Shown here: positions 25,713 through 37,360 of the stretch, piece after piece
How positions within the stretch are numbered: position 1 is the stretch's first letter
Layout: each line of letters begins with the position of its first letter
From: Wuchereria bancrofti
Lineage: Eukaryota > Nematoda > Chromadorea > Rhabditida > Onchocercidae
Assembly (NCBI GenBank): GCA_005281725.1
Contig: SSBO01000001.1
Coordinates: forward strand, 4,820,399-4,884,398
Length of the DNA stretch: 64,000 nt
Direction: 5' to 3'
Translations under genes and position numbers: made by a program
The notes under the pieces: model-generated
What the model was told of the DNA's origin: nothing
The model's database searches: none
What the model saw: only the letters and a program-made list of their open reading frames with translations

Positions 25713-28169
25713 TCAACTGAAATAGTGTCCTATGAGGATCATTTGGTCAATTTTTGTGATGATGAACATAAATGGATGATTGGCAATGAATTTGATGTGT
25801 CCACCTTGCCACAGAACAGTTAACTCGTCATTTATTATTTCGTGAGTGCTGTTTACCGGGTACGAACCTTTCTCATTAATCTGCAATAAGAGGAATGAAA
25901 TAGTTGAGTAAATATAAGATTTACATCTAATCATTCATGAAATGAATGTAATTTAATGAAATTAATACCTCAAATTGTGTCTTCTGAATGAGCGTCGAGA
26001 CATGCATTTTCTGAAGTGAAATAGCCGGAAAATCAGCTCGACTAGTAAATGCTTCCACTATTCCAAGATTTGCCAATGGCAAATTCAATTCAAAATGATT
26101 TTCTATCGAAAATCGAGGTAGTTCAACCTTAAATAGTATTAATATAAGTTCCGGACGCTTTATCTATCACATAAGCAATGATTTCAAACCATATTTCGAG
26201 GTACAGTTCCTCTATGCCTGCATTAATTACTTGGACAATATTCTGATTCCAAAAGTTGATAATGCCATGTGCAGTCGATATAAACGTGCTTAGCTTCCCC
26301 CCTATGGACATAGATTTTTCTATTATCTATCTTGTAGGCCATTGATTCCTACCTCCTGAGCAAATCATGTTCAATTATGCGAAATAGTTTTCCACTTCTT
26401 GAAAATTCATTTGGGCCATAGCTATACTGTGAAGAGTCTAAATCGAACTTTGCATAAATAATAAATATGCTATAAATATATTAGAAGAAATTATGCCTAA
26501 TATCAATTTTAATTTGTAAAACCTAATTAAAATATCTACCTCAACATCCACTATTTTACATCTTGCAATCAAAAACAGGAGACGACGCCCAGTCAATTCG
26601 CGCACAACACTTCTTAACGCAAATTTCTCTCGTGGTAAAAATATATAAAGGAAAAGATTTGAATCTACTTGATAAGGAAGACCGAGAACCTGTACATCAG
26701 CATCTTCGGTGTATTTAAATTTATCAAATGCCCACATAGACATCATTTCCACCTGCAAGTTACGTGAGTAAAATCTTAGGCGAAGAGTAATGCTTTATTT
26801 TTGACTTTCAGTTATATTCATCTTTACAGGTTTTTTAAGTCGGAGCGGAAGCTACAAATTTATTGATACTTTCAAAAAATACCGACGCAATTCACCTTTC
26901 ACTTTACCTTTTATATCTAGTTGTTACTAAAAAGAATGAGTGAATGATCAGGCAGGAAAATAGGTACCTACCTGAGTGATAGTGTGTTCATTTACATAGA
27001 AATCCTTCGCAGTTGTCTTTCTCTCATCAAATGGATAATGCCAAGCAGCGTTCAAATAAAAACTATCGACGAGCATGAAATGCCAATCTGCATTATAAAC
27101 ATTTCTTGCAAAGATTTTAAACTCTGATTTCGTTTGGTTTGCAATCCACTGATTGATAAACTGAAAAGAGCTATAAACCAGTTGAGTTATCCATATGTAA
27201 AGGTCACCTAAAATAGCCAAGGTATAGTTGATTGTAAAAAGCATGTAATTTCCACAATTATTACTTTGGTACTATCCCTGATACAATCTCATCTGCTATA
27301 CAACATTCTAAACATCTCATCGTCCATGTCATAATTAATTTTCTTTTCCAGAATTAGGCATAAAAAACCAACTGTGGCAGTGGCTGATCTGTTTTTGCAA
27401 TCAAATTGAAGTATGTCAGCCATATAATCCCGTGCGATATCTATCATAGCATTGCTTAAGGTACCACGACCACATAGATGTAGAACTACCAAGAGACCGG
27501 GTGCAACTATCGTACCATTATTTCCTGGTAATAATCTGTTGGCTAGCAATGAATAATACTTCTGTACCGCATTATAACTGAAACCTAAAAAACTGCAGCA
27601 AAAGTGATTAATACGGAAACAGCATAAATAAGGTCCTAAAAAATAAAATCAATTCTACAATTTACTAATTTCCCTTTTCAATTCTCTTTCAGACAATTTC
27701 CCGCTTAAACACTTGGTTGCATTTTGAGTATAGTAAGGAAAAAAATGAGGGATACCTTTCGCGAAAACATCGTTTATCTGCAACTTAGTAATACCACTTG
27801 CAGCAGCACTAGTGAGTGATAACGTTATTGCCAGTGATAGTGGTGACAGCACTGCATTAAGTTCATCAGCGGCATTTGATAAGAGCCGAAGCGAGAAATT
27901 TGCATGTATCGACTGTATCGTATCCCTTGCATACCTAATATATATCTTGTACACTTCATTTAATTAATAAAATTAAGGGTCGTCTACGAATGATTCTTGC
28001 TTATAATTATAACTATATTAAATGGCTAAGAAGCTTACTTGTCCAAATAGTAATTTAATTCATAAGCTGTTGTCGTAGGCCAAAACAAAGTGCACAGTGC
28101 GATAGAAGCGAAGAAGATAAAAGATAGCAATTGATGTGATAACACATTCTGATAACAATGACTGCGCAT
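25713..28169 (-). CDS. Secreted serpin-fold protein, probably non-inhibitory
   Basis: Seven exons in phase: 28169-28039, 27934-27756, 27584-27373, 27160-26972, 26752-26540, 26127-25969 and 25880-25713, giving 416 aa. The N-terminus has a signal peptide (hydrophobic LLSFIFFASIALCTLFW). Serpin landmarks in order: SPLSLAITLSL (helix B), LLANRLLP, INQWIANQTKSEFKI, VDSFYLNAAWHYPFD, VEMMSMW, a PYQ..LFLYIFLPRE strand, VELPRFSIE, NEKGS (hinge) and NHPFMFII (C-terminal strand). The reactive-centre hinge reads EKGSYPVNST where inhibitory serpins have a run of small residues after EKGT/EEGT. Pro, Val and Asn at P12-P10 should block loop insertion, so I infer it does not trap proteases. Filarial worms secrete several serpins thought to meet the host. 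The donor after exon 3 (ACA|GTTGGT) is weak. Confidence 0.88.
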
Positions 28170-28934
28170 AACAACAGTTAAGGATAATGTCAGTTGCGTT
28201 TGTAATGATTATAATTCTAAGAAGTGGAAAGTGCTGTGAACAGCGATATCAGTGTGAATGGCAATGTGAATATTGCACTTGTACACTCGTAAACAAGTCT
28301 CTTCCTTCAGCTATGTTTCTCACTTCCACCCAAAAATAAAAAATGGCAGCGTTAGGTTATAGGATGATGCATTCCACTCCTTCGGTGTTAATCTCTTCCC
28401 ATCCCTGCACTCTAACTAACTTCTCGGCTAATGTTTACAAGACGCTTAATTCTGGTCAAAGAGGCTCAAATATTATTATTAGATATTGACCTCAACTGTC
28501 CTCTTCACTCTGCTCTCTTCATTTCCAGATTTAGCTTCGCACTGATTTCTAGTGATTAATAAAATGTCGAAATTCTCTCTCTCAGAGCTGCTCTTTCTTC
28601 TCTTGTGGCATTCCTCCTCGACATCCTCCTTTGTTATTCTTATATTCCTCTCACAATTAAAACTGCTTACATACAGTATATGTCGACATTGTCATTTTGC
28701 TAGTTCTTCAGCTCTCTACCTCAATTTATTTGTGAAAATCATTACATGAAATCATTAGGATTTAAAAGTGCACCTTTCAGATTTACAATTTTTAGAATCT
28801 TTGACATAAGACAAAAAAAAAACACCTTATTCCGAAATAATAACAATAATAATAAACAATAACAGTAATAATAATAACAACATGCTAACTTTATTCAAGT
28901 ATTTTAGTTGGCCTTATCATTTCTCTGAATCCAA
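28170..28934. other. Serpin upstream region up to the palindrome edge
   Basis: Serpin promoter region, then an AT-rich stretch containing an (AAT)n-like run at 28835-28881, about 55 bp before the left palindrome boundary. No gene was recognised. Confidence 0.45.
28835..28881. repeat. AAT-type microsatellite
   Basis: Imperfect run of AAT/ACA triplets, directly outside the left palindrome arm. Confidence 0.7.
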
Positions 28935-29013
28935 ATTTCTTACATTCCTGTATTTCAGATTTAAATGACAGAATAATTGATTTATCTTTCATTTATTAAA
29001 ATATTGCTTATAC

Positions 29014-29233
29014 CATCTGAGATTGATTCATCATTCAGCATAATCCATAATTCGTCAAGCATCAATTTTCTCTGAGCAGAAATATCTTTCAAGCTTTCAC
29101 GTCTCACAGCAATTTCATTAGGTCGTTCCAAATGATAGAATGAAAGTGCACCACCAATGGCATACAACAACGACAAAATAATGAGACCGATGTGAGGCAA
29201 AATTATTCGCGCATATTTTTTCCAACCAGCCAT
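29014..29233 (-). pseudogene. Orphan copy of K2P channel exon 1
   Basis: Identical in translation to exon 1 of the complete channel gene at 49388: MAGWKK, first membrane helix, then DESISD and the donor GTATAA. It has the same acceptor (AATTCAG) immediately before the ATG. The palindrome ends about 80 bp further on, inside intron 1, so no second exon follows. If transcribed it would read through to a stop at 28982, giving an 83-residue single-helix fragment without a pore. I class it as a truncated duplicate. A dominant-negative peptide is conceivable but unsupported. Confidence 0.9.
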
Positions 29234-31177
29234 CTGAATTTGAATTTAATTCTATCTCTTACAGTGATATTAGCTTTTTGAATATTTCGCAAAGTTTGGG
29301 AACAAGAATGAACTGGTAAAGTCTCCAACATAGTTTGTTATTCATAGCGATACATGTTTTTGATATTACTAAGCTTAATAGAAGGTTTACTCTGGAGTAT
29401 TTCTTGCCAGTACCTGTACTCCAGACGATGAACCATTTGGTAGATTCTTTTACAACTACATTTGATTGCTTTCTCACACATCTAAGGTCCCAAAGTAACA
29501 AAATATTGCATCGCAAGTATTCCTAACGAGCATAGATTAATTAATTTATGCAAGAGAAAAATTAGCTTTCAAAGATCGTCCGCAATTAGAGATAAAAATA
29601 TGAAGACAGTCTACAGATGAAGCTTTTTCTATGCAGGAAAAGAATGCGATATTAGTATTGAATACCAGTAAAGAAGACAAGATTCGATTTTCTTTCTAGA
29701 CTGCTTCATTGGTTCAATTTTGAAAATATTTCTCTTCAATATTTATTTTTATCTATGGCTGCAAGCATTTTATTATGAAATATCAACCATTTTACATTTG
29801 GAAGAGCAAAACAGATTAATAAAAGCCTTGGAAAATATCCTTGTATGACACAATGCTGCCATAATATGATGTGGTGTTTGAAGTTTTGAGAAATATCAAG
29901 TGGTAAATTTTGGTAATTATCTCAGCATAAAGCAAGTAAGGATCGCTGTTAGGAGAGTAAAAGAGAAGAGAGTGAGTGTATGTTGTGGAGCATCAAGGGA
30001 TGATCTATTTACTGGAAATGGTATCTTGTTATGTGAAAGGAAGAGTGAAACCATTGATTGAGGCCTTCCTCGCATGCATTCCCGAAGTCACCGACCGAAT
30101 ATTACTCCATTTTCACTCACAGAGCCAGGGCGGCTTTTTCAGCAGCGCTATGAATCTCATCAATGATTAACGAGTGCGCCTCGCATTACATTCTCCACAA
30201 TTTTAATTTGTCCCTATTATTGATCAGGATGAAGTAATTTATGAAAACAATCGTAGAAAATGTCTTGAATAGTTACCAATGCTACACAATCACGACCATG
30301 GAAATTTATGGAAGATAAGACTTTTAATGAAATCTTTTAGCTGATTTATCAAACCCAGATATTTAATAATTTTGATAGGATTACCGAAAATTTTTTCCAA
30401 CTTTTTTGTCAAAAGGAATTTTTGACATAGAAAGAATAAATTAGAAGAAAGTTGAAGAGCAGGAATATTATCTAACAAGGAATATTATAAGATGAAAAAA
30501 CTAAAGTTGAATTAATAGGCAGTGAAGAGAAAAAAAAGGAGGGTATGTCTATTGATATAGTCCAGTTTGAAAGCTTTCACTTGAGCTTTACGAAAATAGT
30601 AATGAATAATGAATAAGTTTAACAAACATCGGCTATCACCTGAGGAAAGCCGTTACCCAAATTTCCGGCAATATTCGAAAATAAACTTACTTTTCGCTTT
30701 CACAGAAATCTATCCGGAAAGGTGAATTAAAACAGGCCAGATGAAACAAACAAATATAAACTATGTCATAATCAATTAACAATACCAATAATGCCAGAAG
30801 GGTTCCAACTCTTCATACGTCAAATCTATTAACGGAATGTTTTACCAACAAAAACTTCGTGAATTAGAGAATCAGAAGAAGAAGACGGCTAACAAACGAT
30901 GCATTGTTTGAGAAAAGTGCAGTGAAATAGACCTTTGGGAATAGGATGCAGTTTTCATGTGTTTTCTGAATATTTTTTGGCAACAAATTCAGAATCACTT
31001 TGCTTCTAACCGCCTGTTCACAGATAAGAAATCATTTTGATGTACACAGAAGGGATGATAATCTGATGAAACAAACAAATCCATGTTTGTTAAATAAACC
31101 TTTGCTTAGCAAGAGAATCTTCACAAACCTTATTGATGCCAACTAAATGATCAACTTCCCATTGATCGCTTTTTTTG
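29234..31177. other. Left arm: flank between K2P exon copy and microsatellite
   Basis: Mirrored at 47445-49387. AT-rich, with short open frames that lack splice borders or family resemblance. It presumably includes the copied K2P promoter. Confidence 0.4.
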
Positions 31178-31347
31178 CTACTGTCATCATCATCATCATC
31201 TATCATCATCATCATCATCCATCATCATCACCCATCATTATCATCATCCAGCATCATCAAGCATCACCATTATCCATCATCATCATCCATCACCATCATC
31301 ATCATCATCCATCATCATCATCATCATCCATCACCATTATCCATCAT
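31178..31347. repeat. ATC/CAT microsatellite, short allele
   Basis: About 170 bp of (ATC)n with CCATC and AGCATC variants. The mirror array in the right arm is about 371 bp longer. Open frames of His, Ile and Ser runs across it are artefacts of the triplet repeat. Confidence 0.95.
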
Positions 31348-32335
31348 CATCAATCATATAGATTTGGTAATTCCTGTAACAGCAATGTTGTTTTCTTCCA
31401 CTTCCATCTGTCCCTGTAAACTTACTTACACTCCTAGGATTTACTTACTGATTGATTATTCACACAGACAACTTATCATATCAGTGTGTCATCGACGAAC
31501 AAGGAATCATTTCACAAATATCATCACTGTGGTTTGCCTGATCTCATCCCTCCGGCTTCATCCCTCCTATTTATGCTAATCAATCAACCATGTTATAGCC
31601 AATGGAATATCAATCACACTGACTGACACATTCCCAAAAATTCGTCTCAACGATGCAAACGTATCTAAAGGGCTTCTAGACTGTGTCATCACTTTTATAA
31701 GGCATTAACACAGAGTGGTACAATCTGCCGAAGAAGGCTCAGAATGTTGAAACTACGGCACTTGCAATCATCTAGTCTACAAAGCAAGTCACAGTGCTTC
31801 TTAAATGCTGAGAGGAAAATTTTTGGATACCTAATTTGCCATATTTGGAAATAATTAATCGCTAACTTTTAATGTGCCGAATCCATGGTTTCATAAATTA
31901 ATAAAAAACAAATATGATTTCACATTGATATAAATCTTATATGCTAACTTAAGAAGTTGATAGCATTTTCGCGGGTTTTGAGAGAATAAAATAGGAAGAC
32001 CAAGTTAGAGAGTGGAGTAGAATAATGAGAGGAATATGCAGCATAATGCTTCTTAATACAAACTAACACTGCAGATGGCGGATTTTCAATTTTCTTCAAA
32101 TTCCTCTGCTCAATTTACTTATCACACACACAATTCAATTTCTTCCAAAGAGTTATTTATAATTTATTTTGGCTTTGGTCTTATCTGTACTGCTAGTTTT
32201 ATTTTCTATTCTTGTTTCTCCATTTCAGCTTCTTCAAAACTGTAATCAACAATTTTCAATCAAATATTTCAGTAATTTATCATTGCTTCTACATATTAAA
32301 CATGTAAAATGATAATAGGAGAGATCATAACTGCA
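31348..32335. other. Left arm: between microsatellite and first GST exon
   Basis: AT-rich and non-coding as far as can be seen. Mirrored at 45915-46894. It probably contains the promoter for the distal GST first exon. Confidence 0.35.
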
Positions 32336-35300
32336 ATGAGTAGATTTGAGCGGTTGTTTCTAGCGCTCCTGTTATTGCCCAATATTGTAAAAGGTGACAT
32401 TGATTGAATTTATATTTTAAAAGTGCTTACAGAGAAGAGTTTGATAAATTCATTTAGAAGCACAGATTAGAAGGCTGAGACAACACAACGCAACGTATGA
32501 ATTTCGCTTTTTTTCACTCAATAATACTCAATGAACGAATTGCGTAAGAAATGGTGGATTGTTTTGGAAAACTGACTGGAAGAATGACTCTAACATAAGT
32601 ATTTTGAAAAGTTAAATAATTGCAACAGTCAAATTGGATCAATCAGAAACGCAAAGATTACTTTACTCCAATTTTAGAAGACATTTCGATAGTGCTTTCT
32701 TCCTTATATTCAGCTTATATTTAATTAAATTACATGACACACCGCTTAAACTTATATGATAGTTTCAGTATTATGTTCTGGTTCAACCACAAAGATGATA
32801 TCTGTGACAACAAAATCAATGCGTATATCATCTGAGGATGAAATTCAAAATGCTAACCGAAACAGAGGTGCAATTTAATGATAAATTTTTGTTATTTTAT
32901 ATTTGAGTTGGGGAAATGATACTTCCTTCTGGTTGCTAACTCAATGATATGATTGATGTAAATAGAAAAGTTGTTGTTAGAAATTTCACAATAATTTTTA
33001 AACTCTTATAATAATTAGAAAAAAAGTTATTATTTTGGAAGTTGCAAAGCAATTGATAATGGATTCAGGAAGTAGGAGGCACATCCATTTTCAACATTCC
33101 TTCTAAACCTTCCAAACAGGTTCTCTCTGTTTCCGTGAACTAAATCATATATAGGTATGTATATCCGCTGTATATATCATCTTTTGAGCATCCCATATCC
33201 CACTATCATCATGTCCTCATCCTCTTTCGCAAAATTTATCAAAAATTTCAATGCGTTTTATAATTATAATAAATTTAATGAAATAAAAAATTCCACATAA
33301 TGTCCTAAATAATCAGAATGAGTTCAAACAATGAGTAGTACATCAACACGAATTTTTATCCTTATCAAAAGAGAGTAACATAAAATCCTCAAGACCAGTT
33401 TCTTCTTTTTTTTTGCACGTAATTAAATTTTAATATTCAATTGTTTTTATGTTGTTTCGATCGTTTACAAAACAATAATTCCGACTTAGCTTTTAAAGGT
33501 TATTAAAGTTAGTAGGAGTTGATAATGCGACAATTAATATTCCACATAAAAATTGCTTTTTTTATTTCTCTTGTCCGTGAAGAAGACTGTAAATGAAGGA
33601 AATTTGTTGAGATAAATCAACTTTAGCGTTGTTTAACATGAAAAATGAAAAAAAATTTCGTTGGATGAAAAAAAATTTTTCAAGCCGAAATGACGTAATT
33701 ACTTCTAATCAGTGATGCAAATGGATTACATCAAACCTGTTCCAATTAAGTTATTAGTGTTATCTTGCTTGAGTAAAATCTCATTTCAAATAATTTGCTC
33801 CAATGCTTTTTTTCCTTTAACTGATTAATCTTTTCTATTTCAAAAATGATAGAAAGTGAAAATGGCCAATCTGCAGGTGTCTTTTATGTTCATAATTGTA
33901 TATTGCTGGAAGCATTCCATTATTTATTTGCAGCAACACAGCTTTGGTTCTTGTTAACATCGTTGGTGGCATCGTTATACGTAACTGCCGTTCTTTCGTT
34001 TACTTGTTGTTGTAGTTGAATTGCTACTACGCCATTGTTTGCACCATATTGGCTAGCTAAACATTATCATACAACAATGTTTGACTCATTATTGATATGG
34101 CAAGTGAAATATATGTGCACTGTAAAAATTGAATTGGATTCGAATAAATAATAGATATTTCAACGAAAAAAAAAAATTCCAATTTCTAGAATCATCGATA
34201 ACTATGCATGTAGAAAATATTATTAATGAGTTAAAAGATGGAAAAAAGGCGTGAAGAACTAAGAGGAAGACAGCAGTTTTTATACATTTCTATCAAATTA
34301 ATTGCCATTCTACAATGTTCGTGAGATTACCATTAATACTGATAATTAATTATCTTCTGCTCGAAGCCACTACATATCCAAATGTGGAAAGAGAGGCTTT
34401 TTGGAAGCTTTTTCTTAACAATTTGTGCCTACTGATAACAGATTGTAATAGATCAATATTTTCAGGACCCTTTGTCTTTCATCAGTCAATATAATAGTAG
34501 CAAGCGAATCAGTTAGATTTGCTTCAAAATTTCTCCAGCAAGGTTGAATTTTTTACTCAATATAATATCTTTACAGTAAACAAATACTAAAATAATGACT
34601 ACATTGCAACTTCTTACATCTATTTGCTTGTTTAATGTATTGATATTACCTGATGCAGTGATATTTCGGGAGATCCATTATCTGAGTGAGCTCAACATTT
34701 CTCACAGTTGGGTGAGAAGACATCAATATAGAGGATTAACGGAAAATAATAAGTAAAATCAATATTCGAATACAGGTGATCCGGAACCCTCATCAGATTA
34801 TATCACTCGGATTTATTCCATGCGATTTTGTCCATACTGTGACAGAGCTATCATCGCTGCATACAAGAAAGGCATCCAGTTAGTCTTTTGAAATTTAAAC
34901 TTATAAAATGAATTTATTAATATTATTTGCAAACTAAAATTCACAACCCATTATTAAAATTTGTTTCAGATTTGAAGTTTTGAATATTAATCTTCAAAAT
35001 AAACCCGACTGGTTCCTTTCGAAGCATCCTGAAGGGACTGTACCACTTCTAGAACATGATGGCAAGGTTTGGATATTTATATTTATTAAAAATGATAATA
35101 AAAACCTACTCACTTCATTTCTAGATTATTCCACTGTCTGGCCAATAAAAGATGTTATTAATGTATTTGTAGTATATGATTCATTATATTTTTTAGCCAT
35201 ATTTCTGGAAGCTATGCGAAAAGCACATTGTGATCAGAGTTAAGTGAAACTTATTGGTTACTTTTTGTAAAAGTTATAATTATGAAATTGCAGCTAGTAC

Positions 35301-36236
35301 CCGACTCTCGAGTGATTATAGAATATTTGGATGATGCATTTCCGGAAACAAGCATTTTGCCTAGAGAACCATATCTGCGAGCAAAGCAACGATATGATGC
35401 AATTAAACTAGACTCGGTACATTAACTAATTTCTACAACCACACACCTACCGGTACTCTTTATAATAGTTATTTATTACAGGTTTGCAGTACAATACAAG
35501 AAGTGTCATATTTGACACAGCTATCTGGCAATACCACAACTCTTGCAACGGAACTTGCTGCGGCTGAGAAATTGCTAGAAACTCCTTTCTACTCAGGTTC
35601 CATTCTTCCCTGATCCCCTACTTTTTTCATCCATTTACCTTTGTCCTTTTCTTCTGAGCCTTCTTAATACTTTGATTTAAAATTTCACCTCATCCCTCTC
35701 CTTCATTCTCTTATTTATGATTTAAATTGACTTTTAATGTAGGCACAACACCTGGCTTACCAGACATCATCTTGTATCCGTTCATTCACCGATTACATGT
35801 CATCCGACAATTCGTTAGAGACAGTTTCCTTGATGATTATTTCCCGAATCACTTCCCAAAACTTGTAAAATGGTTCATTAAGATGCGAACTATACCAGAG
35901 GTAACCGTTAATTAAAATTATAGAACGAACTAACAATTTCGAAGAACTGAAAAGTTTGGAGTGATAGGATGCACAGGATAACAAAATATCTTGGAAGCTT
36001 TAGCTTGTTAACATCACAATTTTTTTGAGCATCTCAAAAATCAAATTTGGTAAAGGCGTAATTATCTTTCATTGCAGACCCAAGTAGTTCGAGAACCAGA
36101 ACGCCACTTGAAGGCTTTCTTGATCAGCAAAGCAAAACAAAATGCTACTGATTTCGACATCCATCTCCCTGGTTCTGACATACCAATTAATCGGAAATTT
36201 CTCAACGATTCAACCGTTCAATGGCACAACAATTAA
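32336..36236 (+). CDS. GSTO: Omega-class glutathione S-transferase, left-arm copy
   Basis: Common exons: 34776-34878, 34970-35066, 35294-35416, 35482-35596, 35743-35900 and 36078-36236. Three candidate first exons all end in phase 1 and can join 34776: 32336-32393 (signal peptide, LFLALLLLP), 33846-33876 ([10 protein letters not shown], no signal) and 34595-34685 (signal-like [18 protein letters not shown], 281 aa in total). The thioredoxin-fold half has [11 protein letters not shown], with the omega catalytic Cys in FCP, then [19 protein letters not shown] and the glutathione-binding [14 protein letters not shown]. The helical half includes [17 protein letters not shown]. Role: thiol transferase/dehydroascorbate reductase-type antioxidant chemistry. 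With a signal peptide it would be exported, as reported for Onchocerca GST-3. The common exons are duplicated without amino-acid change in the right arm. First-exon choice is inference from splice phase. Confidence 0.9.
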
Positions 36237-36349
36237 ACCTACACATTAAATGTAGAAAACCAAAAGAAAGGGGATAGCTTACATTTACTACTGTCACTAA
36301 TAATTTCTTATTCCATGGAAGTATTGGTGATGATGAACGAACTTTACTT

Positions 36350-36639
36350 TCAACTAATGTAAAGAATATCATTCCGGAAGGAGAAGCTAACTATTTCTAT
36401 CTCCATCTTCTCTTTTTCATTTTTTTTAATATGCGAAATACTTGGTGCATCCATCGAACACTTATTTACATCAGTAACTGAAATCATAAATAATAAAGGT
36501 ATGGCATCAAAGTTGCCATCAAAACCTCCAATGTAAGATCGGTAGCTAAAATCGAATTCCATATCTGTATATATTTTGCCTTTTTCCACAAAGAAGCGTA
36601 CTTGATACGAGATTTCACATTTAATCAGCGTTGGAGTTG
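36350..36639 (-). pseudogene. Arrestin-like exon fragment, left-arm copy
   Basis: Open exon from an acceptor (GGCACTTCAG, ending at 36640) to a TGA ending at 36350, about 96 residues. ISYQVRFFVEKGKIYTDMEF looks like a beta-strand pair of an arrestin C-domain, a weak resemblance. No upstream exons are recognised, and the fragment lies tail-to-tail with the GST gene. It could be the last exon of a gene broken when the palindrome formed, or an unknown gene. Duplicated exactly at 41611-41900. Confidence 0.3.
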
Positions 36640-36867
36640 CTGAAGTGCCAAACTTGAAAGCAAAACAAATATCGGAAAATATATTCTATTCCTTACTTTC
36701 TCAGGAATGAAGATTAAAATAAATGACTAAAGAAGTACCATGATCGTACAATCCAAAACGTTGAAAATTTTCGTTGTAAATACAAGCAAGTAATGAATGT
36801 ATTAAAATCAGTTATGAAGAAAGGAAAGAATGAGAAAAATGCACTCAATCTCCCCATTTTGTAAAAG

Positions 36868-37360
36868 ATGTTTTCCAATTTAGCAGCAAAAAAAAAATCA
36901 TTTTACAAAACAACTTTTTCCCTTCTTGATGAGACGGTCATCATTATCATTATCGTTATCCTAATTGTTCGAATGAGATGAATATTTACTCTTCGAATTT
37001 CTCAGAATTTCTCTTATTTTTGAATTATAGCCAGTCTCATCGTCGACTATTTTTTGATCTGAAAATAACTGACATTTACTATGTATGAACTTGGAAAACG
37101 TACTTGATAAACGTCACTCAAGACTAACTTTGGCTAACATCTTTTATTAAGAAATTCAGTAGCCTACCTTCCAAACTCATCCTATCCAAAAATTTTCGTT
37201 TTCAATCGTTTTAAAAACGTCTCTTTGTTATACCTCTCTTCTTCTCCGTTTTGACTTCTCTTTCCTTCATCATTATCATCCACTACTGTCGCCCCATTTC
37301 CAGCTTTTTTCCTTCCAATGTCTAAAAGAAGAGAAGTCAAAACGGAGAGGTAACTTTTCA
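36868..37360. other. Palindrome spacer, 3' side of DNAJA3
   Basis: Unique (not mirrored) sequence after the inner edge of the left arm and before the DNAJA3 stop. It contains an inverted repeat: 16 bp at 37245-37260 against 37331-37346, with extra pairing through a CCTCTC block at 37233-37238. In the DNAJA3 transcript this would fold in the 3' UTR. Confidence 0.6.

Larger units (their letters stand above)
28935..36867 (+). repeat. Left arm of large inverted duplication (palindrome)
   Basis: The reverse complement of this 7.9 kb segment reappears at 41384-49686. Mirrored positions sum to 78250 for left-arm positions between the microsatellite and about 36800, and to 78621 on the outer side. 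The difference is one length change of about 371 bp in the ATC microsatellite. The translated pieces I compared are identical residue for residue, and sampled non-coding stretches also match. Differences seen are one substitution near the outer edge (28942) and, in the last 110 bp of the inner edge, three substitutions plus one 1-nt gap. The arm contains K2P exon 1, the microsatellite, an omega GST gene and a lone arrestin-like exon. Confidence 0.95.

Noticed and set aside
34980..35243. Small free-standing gene beginning at 34980
   Set aside because: It is GST exon 3 read through its donor; the first codon is TTG and the sequence after 35066 is intron.
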